Under the pieces are notes generated by a model. That model was not told the DNA's origin and ran no database searches. It saw only the letters and a list, made by a program, of their open reading frames with translations. This document shows positions 6,708-17,400 of a DNA stretch of 64,000 nt, one piece after another (within the stretch, counting starts at the first letter, position 1; each line of letters begins with the position of its first letter). Where the stretch lies: contig CAJOFE010000003.1 of assembly GCA_905233825.1 (NCBI GenBank), positions 40,842-104,841 on the forward strand, written 5' to 3'. Source of the DNA: an uncultured Prevotella sp. Its GTDB lineage: Bacteria > Bacteroidota > Bacteroidia > Bacteroidales > Bacteroidaceae. The position numbers were made by a program, and so were the translations under genes.

Positions 6708-9632
6708 CTATTTATAAATATCTTCCTTATGCAGTTCCACCACTTTGCCGTAGCGGGCGAGGGCTTGGAAGTCAGTCAGCTTGCGATCGCCGATGACGAG
6801 CCAGACACGCTGATTGCCGGCTACCTGCTCCTTCTGATAGCGCTCCACGTCAGCAACATGCAGGTCAGGCAGCTGCTCTACCAGCATGCAATCAGGGTCG
6901 GTGGTGTAGCCATGCATCAGACTGTTGGCCACATAGGTGGCAATGGTGCGGAACGATGGATAGGTGTTCTGCACCCGGCTGAGCAGATACTGACGGGCGG
7001 CATCGAGGTTTTCCTGCTTCATGGGCATCTGACGCATCAGGGAATCAACAGCTTCCACTACCTGCAACGTCTTGTCGGCCTGCGTGCCAGTAATGGTAAC
7101 ATAGCCCATAGCATCGTCCCAGCGACGGGCATCGGTAGGAGCGAGCAGGGTGCCCTGCGTACTGTAGGCCAGCGAGCGGAACTCGCGGATGTTCTGGAAT
7201 AGCACGCCCGACATGCCGCCACCCATATATTGTCCCCACAAGATGGCTGTGGAGCGGCCGGTAGCAGTAGGCTGGGCATGCAGCTGCTCATAGGAGCACA
7301 CATAGTTCTGGCGTGACTTAGGAATATGATAGAAATAGACGATGGGCTCGGACACGGGCTGAAGCAGGCGATGGACCTCTACCCGTTTGCGCTGACACTG
7401 GCCGAGGGGGAGCGTCTGTTGCGCGAGTGCTGCCACATCGTGAGCGGATCGGCGCCCGCAATACACAAGATCGCACTCATACTGCTGTAGCTCGCGGAAG
7501 AGGGCAAGCAGCCTGTCGCTGGTAAGTGCCTTCACCTCTTTCAGCGAGGGCTGACGCAGGTAGTCACTCTGCCGCCCATAGCGCACGTAGTCAATCATGG
7601 GAATCAGCGCATCATCTTTCTGCTTGCCGAAGGACTTGTCTGTCACTTTGGCCTCCTGCTTCAGGTCTTTCAAAGCCTTGTCATCGCCCTGGGCATGGGC
7701 CAGAAAGTGAGCCAGCAGGCGCAGGGCTGGCTCCAACTGGTCATCACGGCCCGTCAGCGTGAAGGCGAAACGTTCGTCGCCTGCATCGGCCGTCATCGTC
7801 ACGCCCAGTTGCAACCAGGCATTCTCCAGCTGCTGCTTGCGCAGCGAGTCGGTACCAATAGCACTCAGATAGCCGGCTAACTGCGAGAGCAGCGGCGTCT
7901 CGTACGTTCCATTATAATATCTTAAGGTAAAAGTGAAGATATCGTTCACAGGGTTCTGCTTGTAGTAGAGAAAGCACCCCCCTTCATCCCCCGAGGGGGT
8001 AATAGGCAAGCGCTGCACATCACGCTCGAAATCAACGGTACGAATGGGAGAATTCTCCGTGGAAAGTGTGTCCAGCCACTCGGCGAAGGATGACTTTGCG
8101 CCGGCATTCTTCGACTCCACAGGTGTGTAACCTGGCTGACGGAGTGTTTCCTTCTTTTCCGTTCCATATTTCTTGCGCAACGTCAGGTGTTCGTCGCCGT
8201 AATATTTGCGGGCTGCAGCCACCACGTCGGCCTTGGTGATTGTCCTTACTCGCTCAATGCGGTCGAGATACTCCTGCCACGTGCGGCCTTGCGAGAATAC
8301 ATCAATCATCACATCAGCACGGTTCCCTACAGTCTCGATACCCCGTTCCATCTCCTGTAGCAGACTACGTTTCTGTAGCTCCAACTGCTCATCGGAGAAA
8401 TTACCTTGCATTATCTTCTCTAACTGTGCCAGCACCAGATTCTCAGCTTTCTTCATCTTGCCGAAGGGAATCTTGGGGATGACGTAGAGTGCGGTCACAC
8501 CGGCATCATCTTTCGTCAAGTGCATCGCTCCTGCTTCCATCACACGATGCTCGTTGGTCAGGGAGTCGAGCAGCCCGGCCTTCTCGTCGCTCAGCAGGCG
8601 GTTGACCAACACCAACGCGTCGGCATCAGGCTCAAAACTTGTGGGTGCCCGATACACCAGCGCCTCAGCCTTGACGATGGGGATAGGTAGCTTGATCTCG
8701 GTCTGCTCACCCTTCTGGAAGGGAGGGATGGGCGAAGGTGTCCGCTCAGGCACGGGGCCAGTCTGCACCCGTCCGAAAGTCTGCTCCAACAGGGCAGTCA
8801 GCGTGCTGTCGGGAGTGATGTCGCCAACAAGCATCAGGCACATGTTCGGCGCCACATAGTATTTCTTATAGAAGGCCTCCATGTCTGACAGGCGAGGATT
8901 CTTCAGATTCTCAGTCGAGCCCAGCACGGGATAGGCATAAGGCTGTTCCTTGAACACAGCACGCAAGGCAGCGTCGTAGGCCATATTCAGTCCATCGGCA
9001 GCACGGTTTTTCTCCTCATAGACAGCCTCCAGTTCCGACTGGAAGCCACGGAACACGGGACTGATGAGCCGCTCGCTGTTCAGCCAACACCATTGCACGA
9101 TGTACTGCGGCAGGAACGTGTTGTAATACACCGTCATGTCGGCACTCGTACCGGCATTCAATCCCGTACCGCCGTACTTCGAGATGAGACGACTGAACTC
9201 GTTGGGGATGGCATAGTCCGCTGCCCGCAAGCTCAGCTCGTTGATATGCTGCTGGATGGCAGAACGGCGGGCCTCAATCTCCTCCTGTGTTAAACCCTGT
9301 AGAACCGTGGCATTTGTCTGGCTCAGCAAGTCATACTGCGCCGAGATGCTGTCTAACCAGGGCCGCTCTGCCTCGTAATCGACGGTACCAATGCGGTCGG
9401 TACCTTTGAACATGATATGCTCGAAATAGTGGGCAATGCCCGTATCAGGACAGTCCTTGCCACCAGCACGTACCACCACGCCACCATACACTTTCGGCTG
9501 CGTGTGGTCTTCGTTTAACCACACCGTCATACCGTTCTGCAGCTTCAACTCTTTCACTTGCAGCTCTTTGGGCTGCGAAAAAAGTGCAGCCGAGAAAAAG
9601 ACTGCACTTATCAGGGATATTATTCGCTTCAT
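6708..9632 (-). CDS. M16 family zinc metalloprotease (pitrilysin-like)
   Basis: A 974-residue exported protease. Residues 1-19 are a Sec signal (MKRIISLISAVFFSAALFS). The inverted zinc motif HxxEH is H68-Y-F-E71-H72, with a downstream YEEKNRAAD helix that would supply the third ligand. The length fits two tandem M16 half-modules; only the N-terminal one keeps the motif, as is usual. It probably degrades peptides in the periplasm. The gene follows cdsA by 51 bp on the same strand. Two GC-rich hairpin sequences are read through in frame (about 7976-8000 and 8705-8740), giving the odd stretches ITPSGDEGG and PSPIPPFQKGE. Confidence 0.88.
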   Translation of the reverse strand: MKRIISLISAVFFSAALFSQPKELQVKELKLQNGMTVWLNEDHTQPKVYGGVVVRAGGKDCPDTGIAHYFEHIMFKGTDRIGTVDYEAERPWLDSISAQYDLLSQTNATVLQGLTQEEIEARRSAIQQHINELSLRAADYAIPNEFSRLISKYGGTGLNAGTSADMTVYYNTFLPQYIVQWCWLNSERLISPVFRGFQSELEAVYEEKNRAADGLNMAYDAALRAVFKEQPYAYPVLGSTENLKNPRLSDMEAFYKKYYVAPNMCLMLVGDITPDSTLTALLEQTFGRVQTGPVPERTPSPIPPFQKGEQTEIKLPIPIVKAEALVYRAPTSFEPDADALVLVNRLLSDEKAGLLDSLTNEHRVMEAGAMHLTKDDAGVTALYVIPKIPFGKMKKAENLVLAQLEKIMQGNFSDEQLELQKRSLLQEMERGIETVGNRADVMIDVFSQGRTWQEYLDRIERVRTITKADVVAAARKYYGDEHLTLRKKYGTEKKETLRQPGYTPVESKNAGAKSSFAEWLDTLSTENSPIRTVDFERDVQRLPITPSGDEGGCFLYYKQNPVNDIFTFTLRYYNGTYETPLLSQLAGYLSAIGTDSLRKQQLENAWLQLGVTMTADAGDERFAFTLTGRDDQLEPALRLLAHFLAHAQGDDKALKDLKQEAKVTDKSFGKQKDDALIPMIDYVRYGRQSDYLRQPSLKEVKALTSDRLLALFRELQQYECDLVYCGRRSAHDVAALAQQTLPLGQCQRKRVEVHRLLQPVSEPIVYFYHIPKSRQNYVCSYEQLHAQPTATGRSTAILWGQYMGGGMSGVLFQNIREFRSLAYSTQGTLLAPTDARRWDDAMGYVTITGTQADKTLQVVEAVDSLMRQMPMKQENLDAARQYLLSRVQNTYPSFRTIATYVANSLMHGYTTDPDCMLVEQLPDLHVADVERYQKEQVAGNQRVWLVIGDRKLTDFQALARYGKVVELHKEDIYK
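7976..8000 (-). repeat. In-frame GC hairpin inside the M16 gene (1)
   Basis: CCCCCGAGGGGG at 7988-7999 is a 5-bp-arm hairpin, next to a C-run (GGGGGG on the coding strand). It encodes ITPSGDEGG, in a region where M16 proteins are not normally Gly/Pro-rich. Confidence 0.5.
8705..8740 (-). repeat. In-frame GC hairpin inside the M16 gene (2)
   Basis: CCCTTCTGGAAGGG at 8710-8723 has 6-bp arms and a 2-nt centre and is followed by GAGGGATGGG. It encodes PSPIPPFQKGE between two conserved M16 segments. Confidence 0.5.
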
Positions 9633-9683
9633 ATTCTATCCTAATAGAAAGATGAATTGTATTTATTGTTTACATTGTCTTCT

Positions 9684-10529
9684 TTATACCAGCGTCAAGG
9701 TAAACAAGTAGATGACGGTAGCAGGAATGGCCAGCAGCGAGGAGTCGAAGCGGTCGAGCATACCTCCATGGCCTGGCAGGATGTTACCGCTGTCTTTGAT
9801 GCCCAGTGTGCGTTTAAAAAGGCTCTCCACTAGGTCGCCCCATGTACCGAAGACCACAACCGTCAGTCCCAAGCCTGCCCATTGCCAAGGGGCATAGCCC
9901 GTAGGAAAACCATTGGCCTCGCTGATAAGAGCAAAGGCGACGGCAGCAACGACGACGAGCAGTCCACCACCGATACTACCCTCCCACGACTTGCCTGGAG
10001 AGATGCGGGGAAACAGCTTGTGTCGCCCGAACAGCGAGCCGAAGCAATAGGCACCGCTATCATTAAGCCATAGACAAACGAAGACGCTGAGGGGCAATAT
10101 ATAGTCATAACGCACTTCAGTACCATCGAAGCGGAAAGCCAACACGTTCAATAGTGAGAACGGCAGGGCGATATAAAGCTGTGACAACATCGTATAGGCC
10201 CAATTGTTGATGGGGTCTTTTTCTTTCAGGTAGAGCTCGGCCACCAGCAGATAGACAATACTGACAAGATAAGGGATGAAGACAGTAGAAGGTGTCAGTC
10301 CGCTATTGTAGCCTGCCATAGCGTAGAACAGATAGACGGCGGCAACGGTGCAGATGAAGCGGTTCACACGCACACCGTCCCTTTCATTAACCAAACCACA
10401 GAACTCCCACACGGTGAGTCCAGTCACGATGGAAAACAATAGCACCATTGCCCTCGGGTTCAGGAAGCTAACCACGATGGCGGTTACAAAGATGATGCCA
10501 GTTATTGTCCTAACTACAAAATTACTCAT
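9684..10529 (-). CDS. cdsA: Phosphatidate cytidylyltransferase CdsA
   Basis: Makes CDP-diacylglycerol from phosphatidate and CTP, the branch point of phospholipid synthesis, in the inner membrane. The 281 residues hold several membrane segments and end with the CdsA signature region SPGKSWEGSIGG ... GDLVESLFKRTLGIKDSGNILPGHGGMLDRFDS, which carries the conserved Lys/Asp residues. I start it at the ATG at 10529 (MSNFVVRT); the longer ORF to 10604 only reads ftsH in another frame. Its ATG overlaps the ftsH stop by 8 nt, which indicates translational coupling. Confidence 0.95.
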   Translation of the reverse strand: MSNFVVRTITGIIFVTAIVVSFLNPRAMVLLFSIVTGLTVWEFCGLVNERDGVRVNRFICTVAAVYLFYAMAGYNSGLTPSTVFIPYLVSIVYLLVAELYLKEKDPINNWAYTMLSQLYIALPFSLLNVLAFRFDGTEVRYDYILPLSVFVCLWLNDSGAYCFGSLFGRHKLFPRISPGKSWEGSIGGGLLVVVAAVAFALISEANGFPTGYAPWQWAGLGLTVVVFGTWGDLVESLFKRTLGIKDSGNILPGHGGMLDRFDSSLLAIPATVIYLFTLTLV

Positions 10530-12537
10530 CTTCTTTCTTTTCTTCTGTTTCCTTTTCTGCCAGTTCACGCTCCCGCTCTGCAGCCATGCGCTCGGCATCG
10601 GCACGCATCTGGGCTTCCAGAAGCTCCTCGCTGCGGCTCACCCAGGGACGTTTTCCAAAGATGTGCTCCACATCATCGGCAAAGATGACCTCGCGCTCTA
10701 TCAGCAGCTGAGCCAGCTGGGCGTGGCCCTCCTTATGCTCTAATAGGATTTGCTTGGCGCGCTCATACTGCTCATTAATCATCCGTAGCACCTCATCATC
10801 CATGACCTTGGCAGTAGTCTCGGAATAGGGACGCTGGAACTGGTACTCACTATTATTATAATAGCAGATGTTGGGCAGTTTCTCCGACATACCGGCAAAA
10901 GCTATCATACCATAAGCCTGCTTCGTGGTACGCTCGAGGTCGTTCATAGCTCCTGTAGAAATGGTACCAATGAACAGCTCCTCAGCAGCACGGCCACCCA
11001 AGAGCGAGCACATCTCGTCAAGCATAGCCTCCTTCGTCTGAAGCACACGCTCCTCAGGCAGATACCAGGCAGCACCTAAGGCACGGCCACGGGGCACGAT
11101 GCTCACCTTCACTAATGGATTAGCGAACTCGGTGAACCATGAGATGGTAGCATGACCAGCCTCATGGATGGCAATAGATCGCTTCTCTGCCGCAGTCATG
11201 ATCTTCGTCTTCTTCTCCAGACCGCCAATGATACGATCGACAGCATCGAGGAAGTCCTGCTTACCTACCGTCTGACTGTTATGACGGGCAGCGATAAGTG
11301 CGGCCTCGTTACACACGTTGGCAATATCGGCACCCGAGAAGCCAGGTGTCTGGCGGGCCAGGAAATCGACATCTACAGCTGGATCGAGCTTCAGCGGCTT
11401 CAAATGCACTAAGAATATTTCCTTACGCTCGTTCAGGTCGGGTAAATCGACATTAATCTGACGGTCAAAACGTCCAGCGCGTAGGAGTGCCGAGTCGAGC
11501 ATATCCACGCGGTTCGTAGCAGCAAGGATGATAATGCCGCTGTTCGTGCCGAAGCCGTCCATCTCCGTCAGCAGGGCGTTCAGCGTGTTCTCACGCTCGT
11601 CATTACCACCCATGGAGGGGTTCTTCGAACGGGCACGGCCCACAGCATCTATCTCGTCGATGAAGATGATACACGGGCTCTTTGCCTTGGCCTGCGCAAA
11701 AAGGTCACGCACGCGACTGGCACCCACACCTACGAACATCTCTACGAAATCCGAGCCACTCATCGAGAAGAACGGTACACCAGCCTCACCGGCCACAGCC
11801 TTCGCAAGTAACGTCTTACCCGTTCCTGGAGGGCCAACGAGCAGGGCTCCCTTGGGAATCTTACCACCCAGCTCGGTATATTTCTTCGGATTCTTCAGGA
11901 AATCCACAATCTCCTGTATCTCCTGCTTGGCGCCGGCCTGTCCGGCCACGTCCTTGAACGTGATGCCCAAGTCACCACCTTTCTCATACATCTTCGCCTT
12001 CGACTTACCTACGCTGAAGATGCCTCCACCACCCATGCCGCCTCCCATACCGCGACGCATGATGAGCAACCATAAGCCAATGAACAGAATCATGGGGAAC
12101 AACAGGCTGAACAGGCTACCCAGGAAGCCACTACCCTCGTCGTGTTCGTAGGTCAGACTACCCGTAAAGCGCTCATTTTTGCGAGCCTCCTCCAAGAAAG
12201 TCTCCACCTTGTCTATGCTGCCAAACTCCACAGAAAGATAAGGCTCATTACCCACTTCGGAGGGAGCGCGGTTGAACACCTCGCGGATGTATTCGGGCTT
12301 CACATACATCTTCAGCTCCTTGGCATCCTTATTCACAACGACCTTCGAGGCATAGCCACTATCCACACGGGCCTTAAATTCGTCGTAGCTGGCCTCCTTA
12401 GTCGATGAGCGCGGCTGCTGAATGCCGTTCGACTCACCTGAGAAATAAAAGAATGCCAGAGCGGCAATCACAATAAGATAGATCCAGTTCATATTGAACT
12501 TGGGCATCTTTGGCTGGTTATTCTGTTGTTGGTTCAC
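10522..12537 (-). CDS. ftsH: ATP-dependent zinc metalloprotease FtsH
   Basis: Membrane-anchored AAA+ protease that degrades misfolded and regulatory membrane proteins. The 671 residues show two membrane segments (about 16-32 and 143-160) flanking a periplasmic domain, a Gly-rich linker, Walker A GPPGTGKT (235-242), Walker B IIFIDEID (290-297), and the zinc motif HEAGH (458-462). The C-terminal tail is charged ([11 protein letters not shown]). Length and order are normal for Bacteroidetes. Located between rsfS and cdsA in one minus-strand operon. Confidence 0.97.
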   Translation of the reverse strand: MNQQQNNQPKMPKFNMNWIYLIVIAALAFFYFSGESNGIQQPRSSTKEASYDEFKARVDSGYASKVVVNKDAKELKMYVKPEYIREVFNRAPSEVGNEPYLSVEFGSIDKVETFLEEARKNERFTGSLTYEHDEGSGFLGSLFSLLFPMILFIGLWLLIMRRGMGGGMGGGGIFSVGKSKAKMYEKGGDLGITFKDVAGQAGAKQEIQEIVDFLKNPKKYTELGGKIPKGALLVGPPGTGKTLLAKAVAGEAGVPFFSMSGSDFVEMFVGVGASRVRDLFAQAKAKSPCIIFIDEIDAVGRARSKNPSMGGNDERENTLNALLTEMDGFGTNSGIIILAATNRVDMLDSALLRAGRFDRQINVDLPDLNERKEIFLVHLKPLKLDPAVDVDFLARQTPGFSGADIANVCNEAALIAARHNSQTVGKQDFLDAVDRIIGGLEKKTKIMTAAEKRSIAIHEAGHATISWFTEFANPLVKVSIVPRGRALGAAWYLPEERVLQTKEAMLDEMCSLLGGRAAEELFIGTISTGAMNDLERTTKQAYGMIAFAGMSEKLPNICYYNNSEYQFQRPYSETTAKVMDDEVLRMINEQYERAKQILLEHKEGHAQLAQLLIEREVIFADDVEHIFGKRPWVSRSEELLEAQMRADAERMAAERERELAEKETEEKKEDE

Positions 12538-12585
12538 CTTTTTTATTTGTTATTATGTTATTATGTCTAAACCCGATATTCTGTC

Positions 12586-12942
12586 TTATTCATCGGGAAT
12601 ATGGGTCAACGGAGCATCTGCCCACAGATGTTCCAAATCATAGAACTCACGCATCTCAGGTACGAAAACATGCACCAGCACATCGCCATAGTCCATGGCC
12701 ACCCACAATGCACGCTCCAGTCCCACCACACGAGCAGGTTTCTCATGCAACTCCTCACGCGCCATGTCGCCAATAGACTCAGCAATGGCCTCCACTTGAG
12801 TGGGCGAACCGCCCTGGCACACCACGAAGTTACGACAGATAGCACCATCAATGGCGCTTAGGTCGGCAATCACGATATTACTTCCCTTCTTCTCTTGAAT
12901 CCCTTTAACAATAGTTTTTACTAACGTTTCTGTTTGTTCCAT
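12586..12942 (-). CDS. rsfS: Ribosomal silencing factor RsfS
   Basis: A 118-residue RsfS/Iojap-family protein that binds ribosomal protein L14 and blocks subunit joining during starvation. Typical motifs are visible: ITDLS-like IVIADLSAIDGAICRNFVVCQG, then EKPARVVGLERALWVAMDYGDVLVHVF and YDLEHLWADAP near the end. First gene of the rsfS-ftsH-cdsA-M16 run, with 48 bp to ftsH. Confidence 0.95.
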   Translation of the reverse strand: MEQTETLVKTIVKGIQEKKGSNIVIADLSAIDGAICRNFVVCQGGSPTQVEAIAESIGDMAREELHEKPARVVGLERALWVAMDYGDVLVHVFVPEMREFYDLEHLWADAPLTHIPDE

Positions 12943-12963
12943 TCAATTTCATTTAAGACGCTA

Positions 12964-12998
12964 CAAAGTTACAGCATTTTATCCGATTACAACGCAAA
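12964..12998 (-). promoter_or_regulatory. Probable promoter of the rsfS operon
   Basis: On the minus strand TAACTTTG (complement of 12964-12971) is a good -7 box. A TTG lies 18 bp upstream and TTTG 23 bp upstream, so the -33 assignment is uncertain. Confidence 0.45.
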
Positions 12999-13042
12999 AT
13001 CCCAAAAAAATTGAGTTTTTTTAGAAAAAAGTACCAAAAAGT

Positions 13043-13073
13043 TTTGGCAGTTGCAGAAAAAGTAGTACCTTTG
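13043..13073 (+). promoter_or_regulatory. Promoter of tRNA-Gln
   Basis: TTTG (13043-13046), 19 bp, TACCTTTG (13066-13073). This is a textbook Bacteroidetes sigma-ABfr promoter, about 45 bp before the tRNA. Confidence 0.8.
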
Positions 13074-13116
13074 CACCCGCAATTCAGGCAGAGGTCTGTT
13101 GCTAAGCTGAATAGTT

Positions 13117-13187
13117 TGGGGTATGGTGTAATGGTAACACTGCAGATTCTGGTCCTGCCTTTCCTGGTTCGAGTCCGGGTACCCCAA
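13117..13187 (+). tRNA. tRNA-Gln (anticodon CTG)
   Basis: A 71-nt cloverleaf: acceptor TGGGGTA/TACCCCA, D arm GTG/CAC, anticodon stem GCAGA/CCTGC with loop TTCTGGT (anticodon CTG at 13149-13151), T arm CCTGG-TTCGAGT-CCGGG. The anticodon stem has an A:C pair at its loop end (13146 with 13154) where A:T would be expected. CCA is not encoded. Confidence 0.93.
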
Positions 13188-13196
13188 CAGACTAGT

Positions 13197-13240
13197 ATCC
13201 CAAAACCTTGACAAATAAAGGGTTTTGGGATTTTCTTTTT
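13197..13240 (+). terminator. Rho-independent terminator of tRNA-Gln
   Basis: ATCCCAAAACC (13197-13207) pairs perfectly with GGTTTTGGGAT (13221-13231), followed by TTTCTTTTT. Confidence 0.85.
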
Positions 13241-13313
13241 CTAAAAATCGCGATTTTCTATTCCGTTTTCAATGAAAATCGGCTGACCCACTCTCCTTTT
13301 GTCCGACGACAAT

Positions 13314-14321
13314 CTATAAAACCCTCTTAACTCCTGGAATCAGTCTTAACAAATAAGTGAACAGGAACGAAAGGATGCTCGCAATGGTGGCAATCAGGAA
13401 GAACTTGACGATGCCTGGCAGCACTATCTGATCTGTCGCATTCTGGACGAACAGCAGAATAAACAGATGAACGATATAAGCGCCGTAAGCCTGCTGGGCA
13501 CACCAGTCAAGAAATCTATTAGGCCGATGGGCATATTTGCTAAAGAGCCAGAGCAAGCCATAACTGAGGAAGACGCACAACAACGATTCGTAGATGCCAA
13601 ACCATTGATAGACAAAGAGGTTCCATGCGCCATTATCACGCAGGAGGTTGCCTACAACAAATGCCACACCAATGAGCAGGGCGATGCGCCCCGTAGTGTT
13701 CTTGATTTCACTAAGCCACTGGAAGCGATAGGCCAGGATGCCCAGTATAAACATCATGACGTATTGCAGATAATGGGCAGGCTCGATATGGATAACGCCC
13801 AAAACCCATATCCAATTGTCCTGTGGACTTACCTGACGAATCAGATGACCGCCAACGCCCATGACAAGTGCCACTACCAACAATCCTACAAGTGAAAGAC
13901 TAAAGTGAGCTTTGACGGGTTGGATGAATTGCCGTACTAAAGCATAGACCAGACAGAATAGCAAGAGACTCTCCACATACCACAGATGGCCTACCTCTAA
14001 CTGACCCGTAAGCAGCGTGAGTAAGGTAGTAATAATGACTAACGGGACGCCCAGCCTCATCAGTTTTTTTTGTATGAAGGTCGCCGTACCTTGGCGGTCG
14101 AAGCTTCTCGGAACGAAATAACCAGCTATCAGAAAGAACAATCCCATGAAGTACGATGCATTCGTGGAAAGGAAATGCCACATCCATGGCATTATCTCCT
14201 CTGGATGACTCGTGGTATAAGCCCATTCGCTACCAGGCGAATAAGGTAAGGCTGCATGATGGAATACCACCAATACAGTAAGCGCTACTTTCAGATAATC
14301 GAGATAATAAAGACGCTTCAT
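13314..14321 (-). CDS. Membrane acyltransferase (acyltransferase 3 family)
   Basis: A 335-residue integral membrane protein starting RLYYLDYLKVALTVLVVFHHA, the N-terminal signature of the acyltransferase-3 (OafA/YrhL-like) family, in which the His after VVF is part of the active site. About ten membrane helices follow, with AGYFVPRSF near residue 66 as a second family motif. Members transfer acyl groups to surface sugars or other small molecules. It is monocistronic, between the tRNA terminator and the HTCS gene. Confidence 0.8.
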   Translation of the reverse strand: MKRLYYLDYLKVALTVLVVFHHAALPYSPGSEWAYTTSHPEEIMPWMWHFLSTNASYFMGLFFLIAGYFVPRSFDRQGTATFIQKKLMRLGVPLVIITTLLTLLTGQLEVGHLWYVESLLLFCLVYALVRQFIQPVKAHFSLSLVGLLVVALVMGVGGHLIRQVSPQDNWIWVLGVIHIEPAHYLQYVMMFILGILAYRFQWLSEIKNTTGRIALLIGVAFVVGNLLRDNGAWNLFVYQWFGIYESLLCVFLSYGLLWLFSKYAHRPNRFLDWCAQQAYGAYIVHLFILLFVQNATDQIVLPGIVKFFLIATIASILSFLFTYLLRLIPGVKRVL

Positions 14322-14424
14322 TCCCCTTTATCGTTTCTATTCTTTCTGTCAGCAACGTTTTCTTTCCTGTCAACTACGCCCTTTCTCCCTTTTCCACGCA
14401 TCCTTCTGCGTCACACTGGAAGTG

Positions 14425-17400
14425 TTACTGTTTCTCGTGCTCACGCATATAGTCACGAGGCGACATGCCATAGAAGCGCTTGAAGATGGTTGAGAAGGAA
14501 GTGGAGTTGGAGAAACCACAGGCGTACATCACCTCGGTGACATTCATGCCTTGACTGGCCAGCATGGTGGCGGCACGCTTCAGGCGGATGTTACGGATGA
14601 AGTCGTGGGGCGTCTGACCAGTGAGCTCCTTCATCTTGCGATGCAAGTGGACGCGGCTGATGCCCACCTCACCGGCTATGGTATCGACGCTGAGTTCAGA
14701 ATCGTCGAGATGCTTGTTAATAGAGTTCATGACACGCTCGAGCAACTTCTCGTCGGGCGACATGGGCACCTCTACCTCAGACAAGTGCTGCTCAAGGTTG
14801 TCATTGCGGCCGTACTTCAAGCGCAACAGCTGATGGGAGCTGATAAGGTTGAAGATGGTACGCTTGAGGATGTCCATATTGAACGGCTTCACGATATAGG
14901 CGTCAGCACCTGTCTCCAGACCCTCAAGACGGCTCTCGTCGGTACTCTTGGCAGTAAGCAGCACCACGGGGATATGGTTTGTGGTGGGATTGGTCTTCAG
15001 CTTGCTGCAAAGGGCATTACCGTCCATCTCGGGCATCATCACGTCGGAGATGACAATGCTGGGATGAACACGGTAGATCTCAGAAAGGGCCTCGCGACCA
15101 TTAGGTGCAGCATGCACGTCGTAGTCCTGACTCAGCTCGGTAGCCAGGTATTCACGTATCTCGTCATCATCCTCGGCAATGACGATAGTCATGCGGGTGT
15201 TGAACTTCTGCAGCGGCTCCCCTTCTGCGGTATCCTCGACCACTTGCTCTTCCGGCTCGATGATGACGGTGTCGGTCTCTTCCGGCTCTTCCTCTACCAC
15301 CATTTCCTCGGGCCTGAGGTGGGCATTACCAAGCGGAATGGTGACCACAAACTCACAGCCTTCTTCCAGGTTATGGGCAGTGATAGTACCATGATGCAAC
15401 TCGACGAGCGAGCGGGTGAGGTCAAGGCCGATGCCCGTGCCTACATGACGGTCGTTGGCTGCAGAGGGCGTCTGGTAGAAACGTTCGAAGATACGCTCCA
15501 GCTTGTCCTCCTGAATCTTCTCGCCATTGTTACGGATAGCAATGACTGCATGCTTCTGGTCGTGGGTGATGCGGATGCCAATCTCTCCGCCCACGGGAGT
15601 GAATTTGAAAGCGTTAGAGAGAATATTGACGATGACCTTGTCGAAATTCTTGCGATCAATCCACACGGGCAGCTTGTCGGCATCGTGCTCAAAGCGCAGG
15701 GTGATGCGCTTGGCCTCGGTTTGATGTTCGAACAGGTCGTGCAAGTCCTTGACGAAGCCCACGAGGTCGGTCTCAGCCATGTGCATCTGCATCTGACCCT
15801 TGTCAATCTTTCGCAGGTCCATCATCTGGTTAATGAGCGACAGGATGCGGTCTGCATTGCGCTGGATAGTCTTGTAGATACCGCGCCGCTGGGCATTCTG
15901 CTCGTTCTTGATGAGCGAGCGCAGGGGCGAGACAATGAGTGTCATAGGCGTACGTATCTCGTGGCTGATGTTCATGAAGAAACGCAGCTTGGCATCAGCC
16001 ATCTCCTCAGCATGGATATGTTCCTGCAGACGCAGACGGTCTTTCTCCTTACGACGGAGATAGGACAGGAAGAACCACACGGCAGCGATAGCCAGGGCAG
16101 CATAGATGAGATAGGCCCAGAAGGAACGATACCACGGTGCCTCAACCACAATGGTAAAGGTGCGTTCCTCAGTAGATGAGTCATTCTGTTCGGCCTTTAC
16201 ATGGAAATGATAGGTACCCGGAGGCATGTGTGAGAAGGTAATGACATTCACACCTGGCTGCAAACGAATGAAAGGCTCACCGTTGATACTATATAGATAG
16301 GATGTATGCTCGGGATTGTCGAAGGTGAGCGTAGAGAACTGTATGGCGAAGGAGTTGTCGTGATAGCCTAAGCGGAAACGGTCACTGGCGAAAATCGGTT
16401 TTTCTGTAACTAGGTCACCGCCCGACTGTGCACTGCTGCTCACTTGCAGTCCGTTGATGAAGAAACCAGTAATCCGCACGCTGGCTTTCCACGGGGTATG
16501 GACAATCTCATCAGGCTTGAACCACGTCAGACCACCCGTACCACCCATGAGGATGGTACCGTCGGGGGTGACACACGAGGCATTGTCGCCGAACTCATTG
16601 CTCTGCAGGCCATCATCGGCGTAGTAGTTCTGCAGGACATCCGTCTTGGGGTCGAGGCAGTTCAGTCCATGATTCGTACCTATCCACAGCTTGCCATCCT
16701 GAGCCCTCTCAATGGAGGCGATGCCGTTGTCGGTCAATCCCTCGGTGCGGGTATAGCGCTTCAGCTCCCTGCCCTTGAAGTCATAGCAGCTGAGACCTGT
16801 ATTGGTACCTACCCACAGCTGGCCGTCAATCTCCTTGACGACTCTGATGGGGACGCTGTAGTTCAGGCAGTTGCCGCCGAAGGTCTCCGTCCAGCTGCGA
16901 CGGTTGATGTCAAGGCAGCAGAGCCCCATCGACGTAGAGACATACAGACGCTTACCGTCGGGAGAGAGCGAAATCTGCGAGGCATAGTCATTGACAATGC
17001 TGTTCACATCAGGGTCGTTGGGAGCGTCGGGATCCATACTGAACTCTTCGATGCTGCCGTCATTCATATCCATGCATAGCAAGCCGTGCTTCATCGTGGC
17101 CAGCCACATGTTCCCTTTCTTGTCGATGGCGATATCCATCACGATGAGATGCTCGTCACCGGCATAAGGCTGCCGGTGATACTGCATCGTGGCCTTGTCT
17201 ATCCAGCCGAAGCCTTCCTGATAGGAACCCACCCAGATGCGACCGTCGCCATCCTCGGCCAGTGCCATCACTACTGAAGGATAGCCTTCCTTCAAGTGGC
17301 GCGACGTCTTGGTGTCGGGGCTTACATAGTAGATACCGTCCTTGTCCGTTCCTACCCAGATGCCTTTATTGCTATCCACCAGCGTGCTCACCACAAAGGC

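Noticed and set aside
10530..10604. Longer N-terminus for CdsA
   Set aside because: It lies wholly inside ftsH; MSNFVVRT at 10529 is the normal CdsA start with a coupled overlap.
14551..16179. 542-codon plus-strand ORF
   Set aside because: Antisense shadow of the HTCS gene, without family features.
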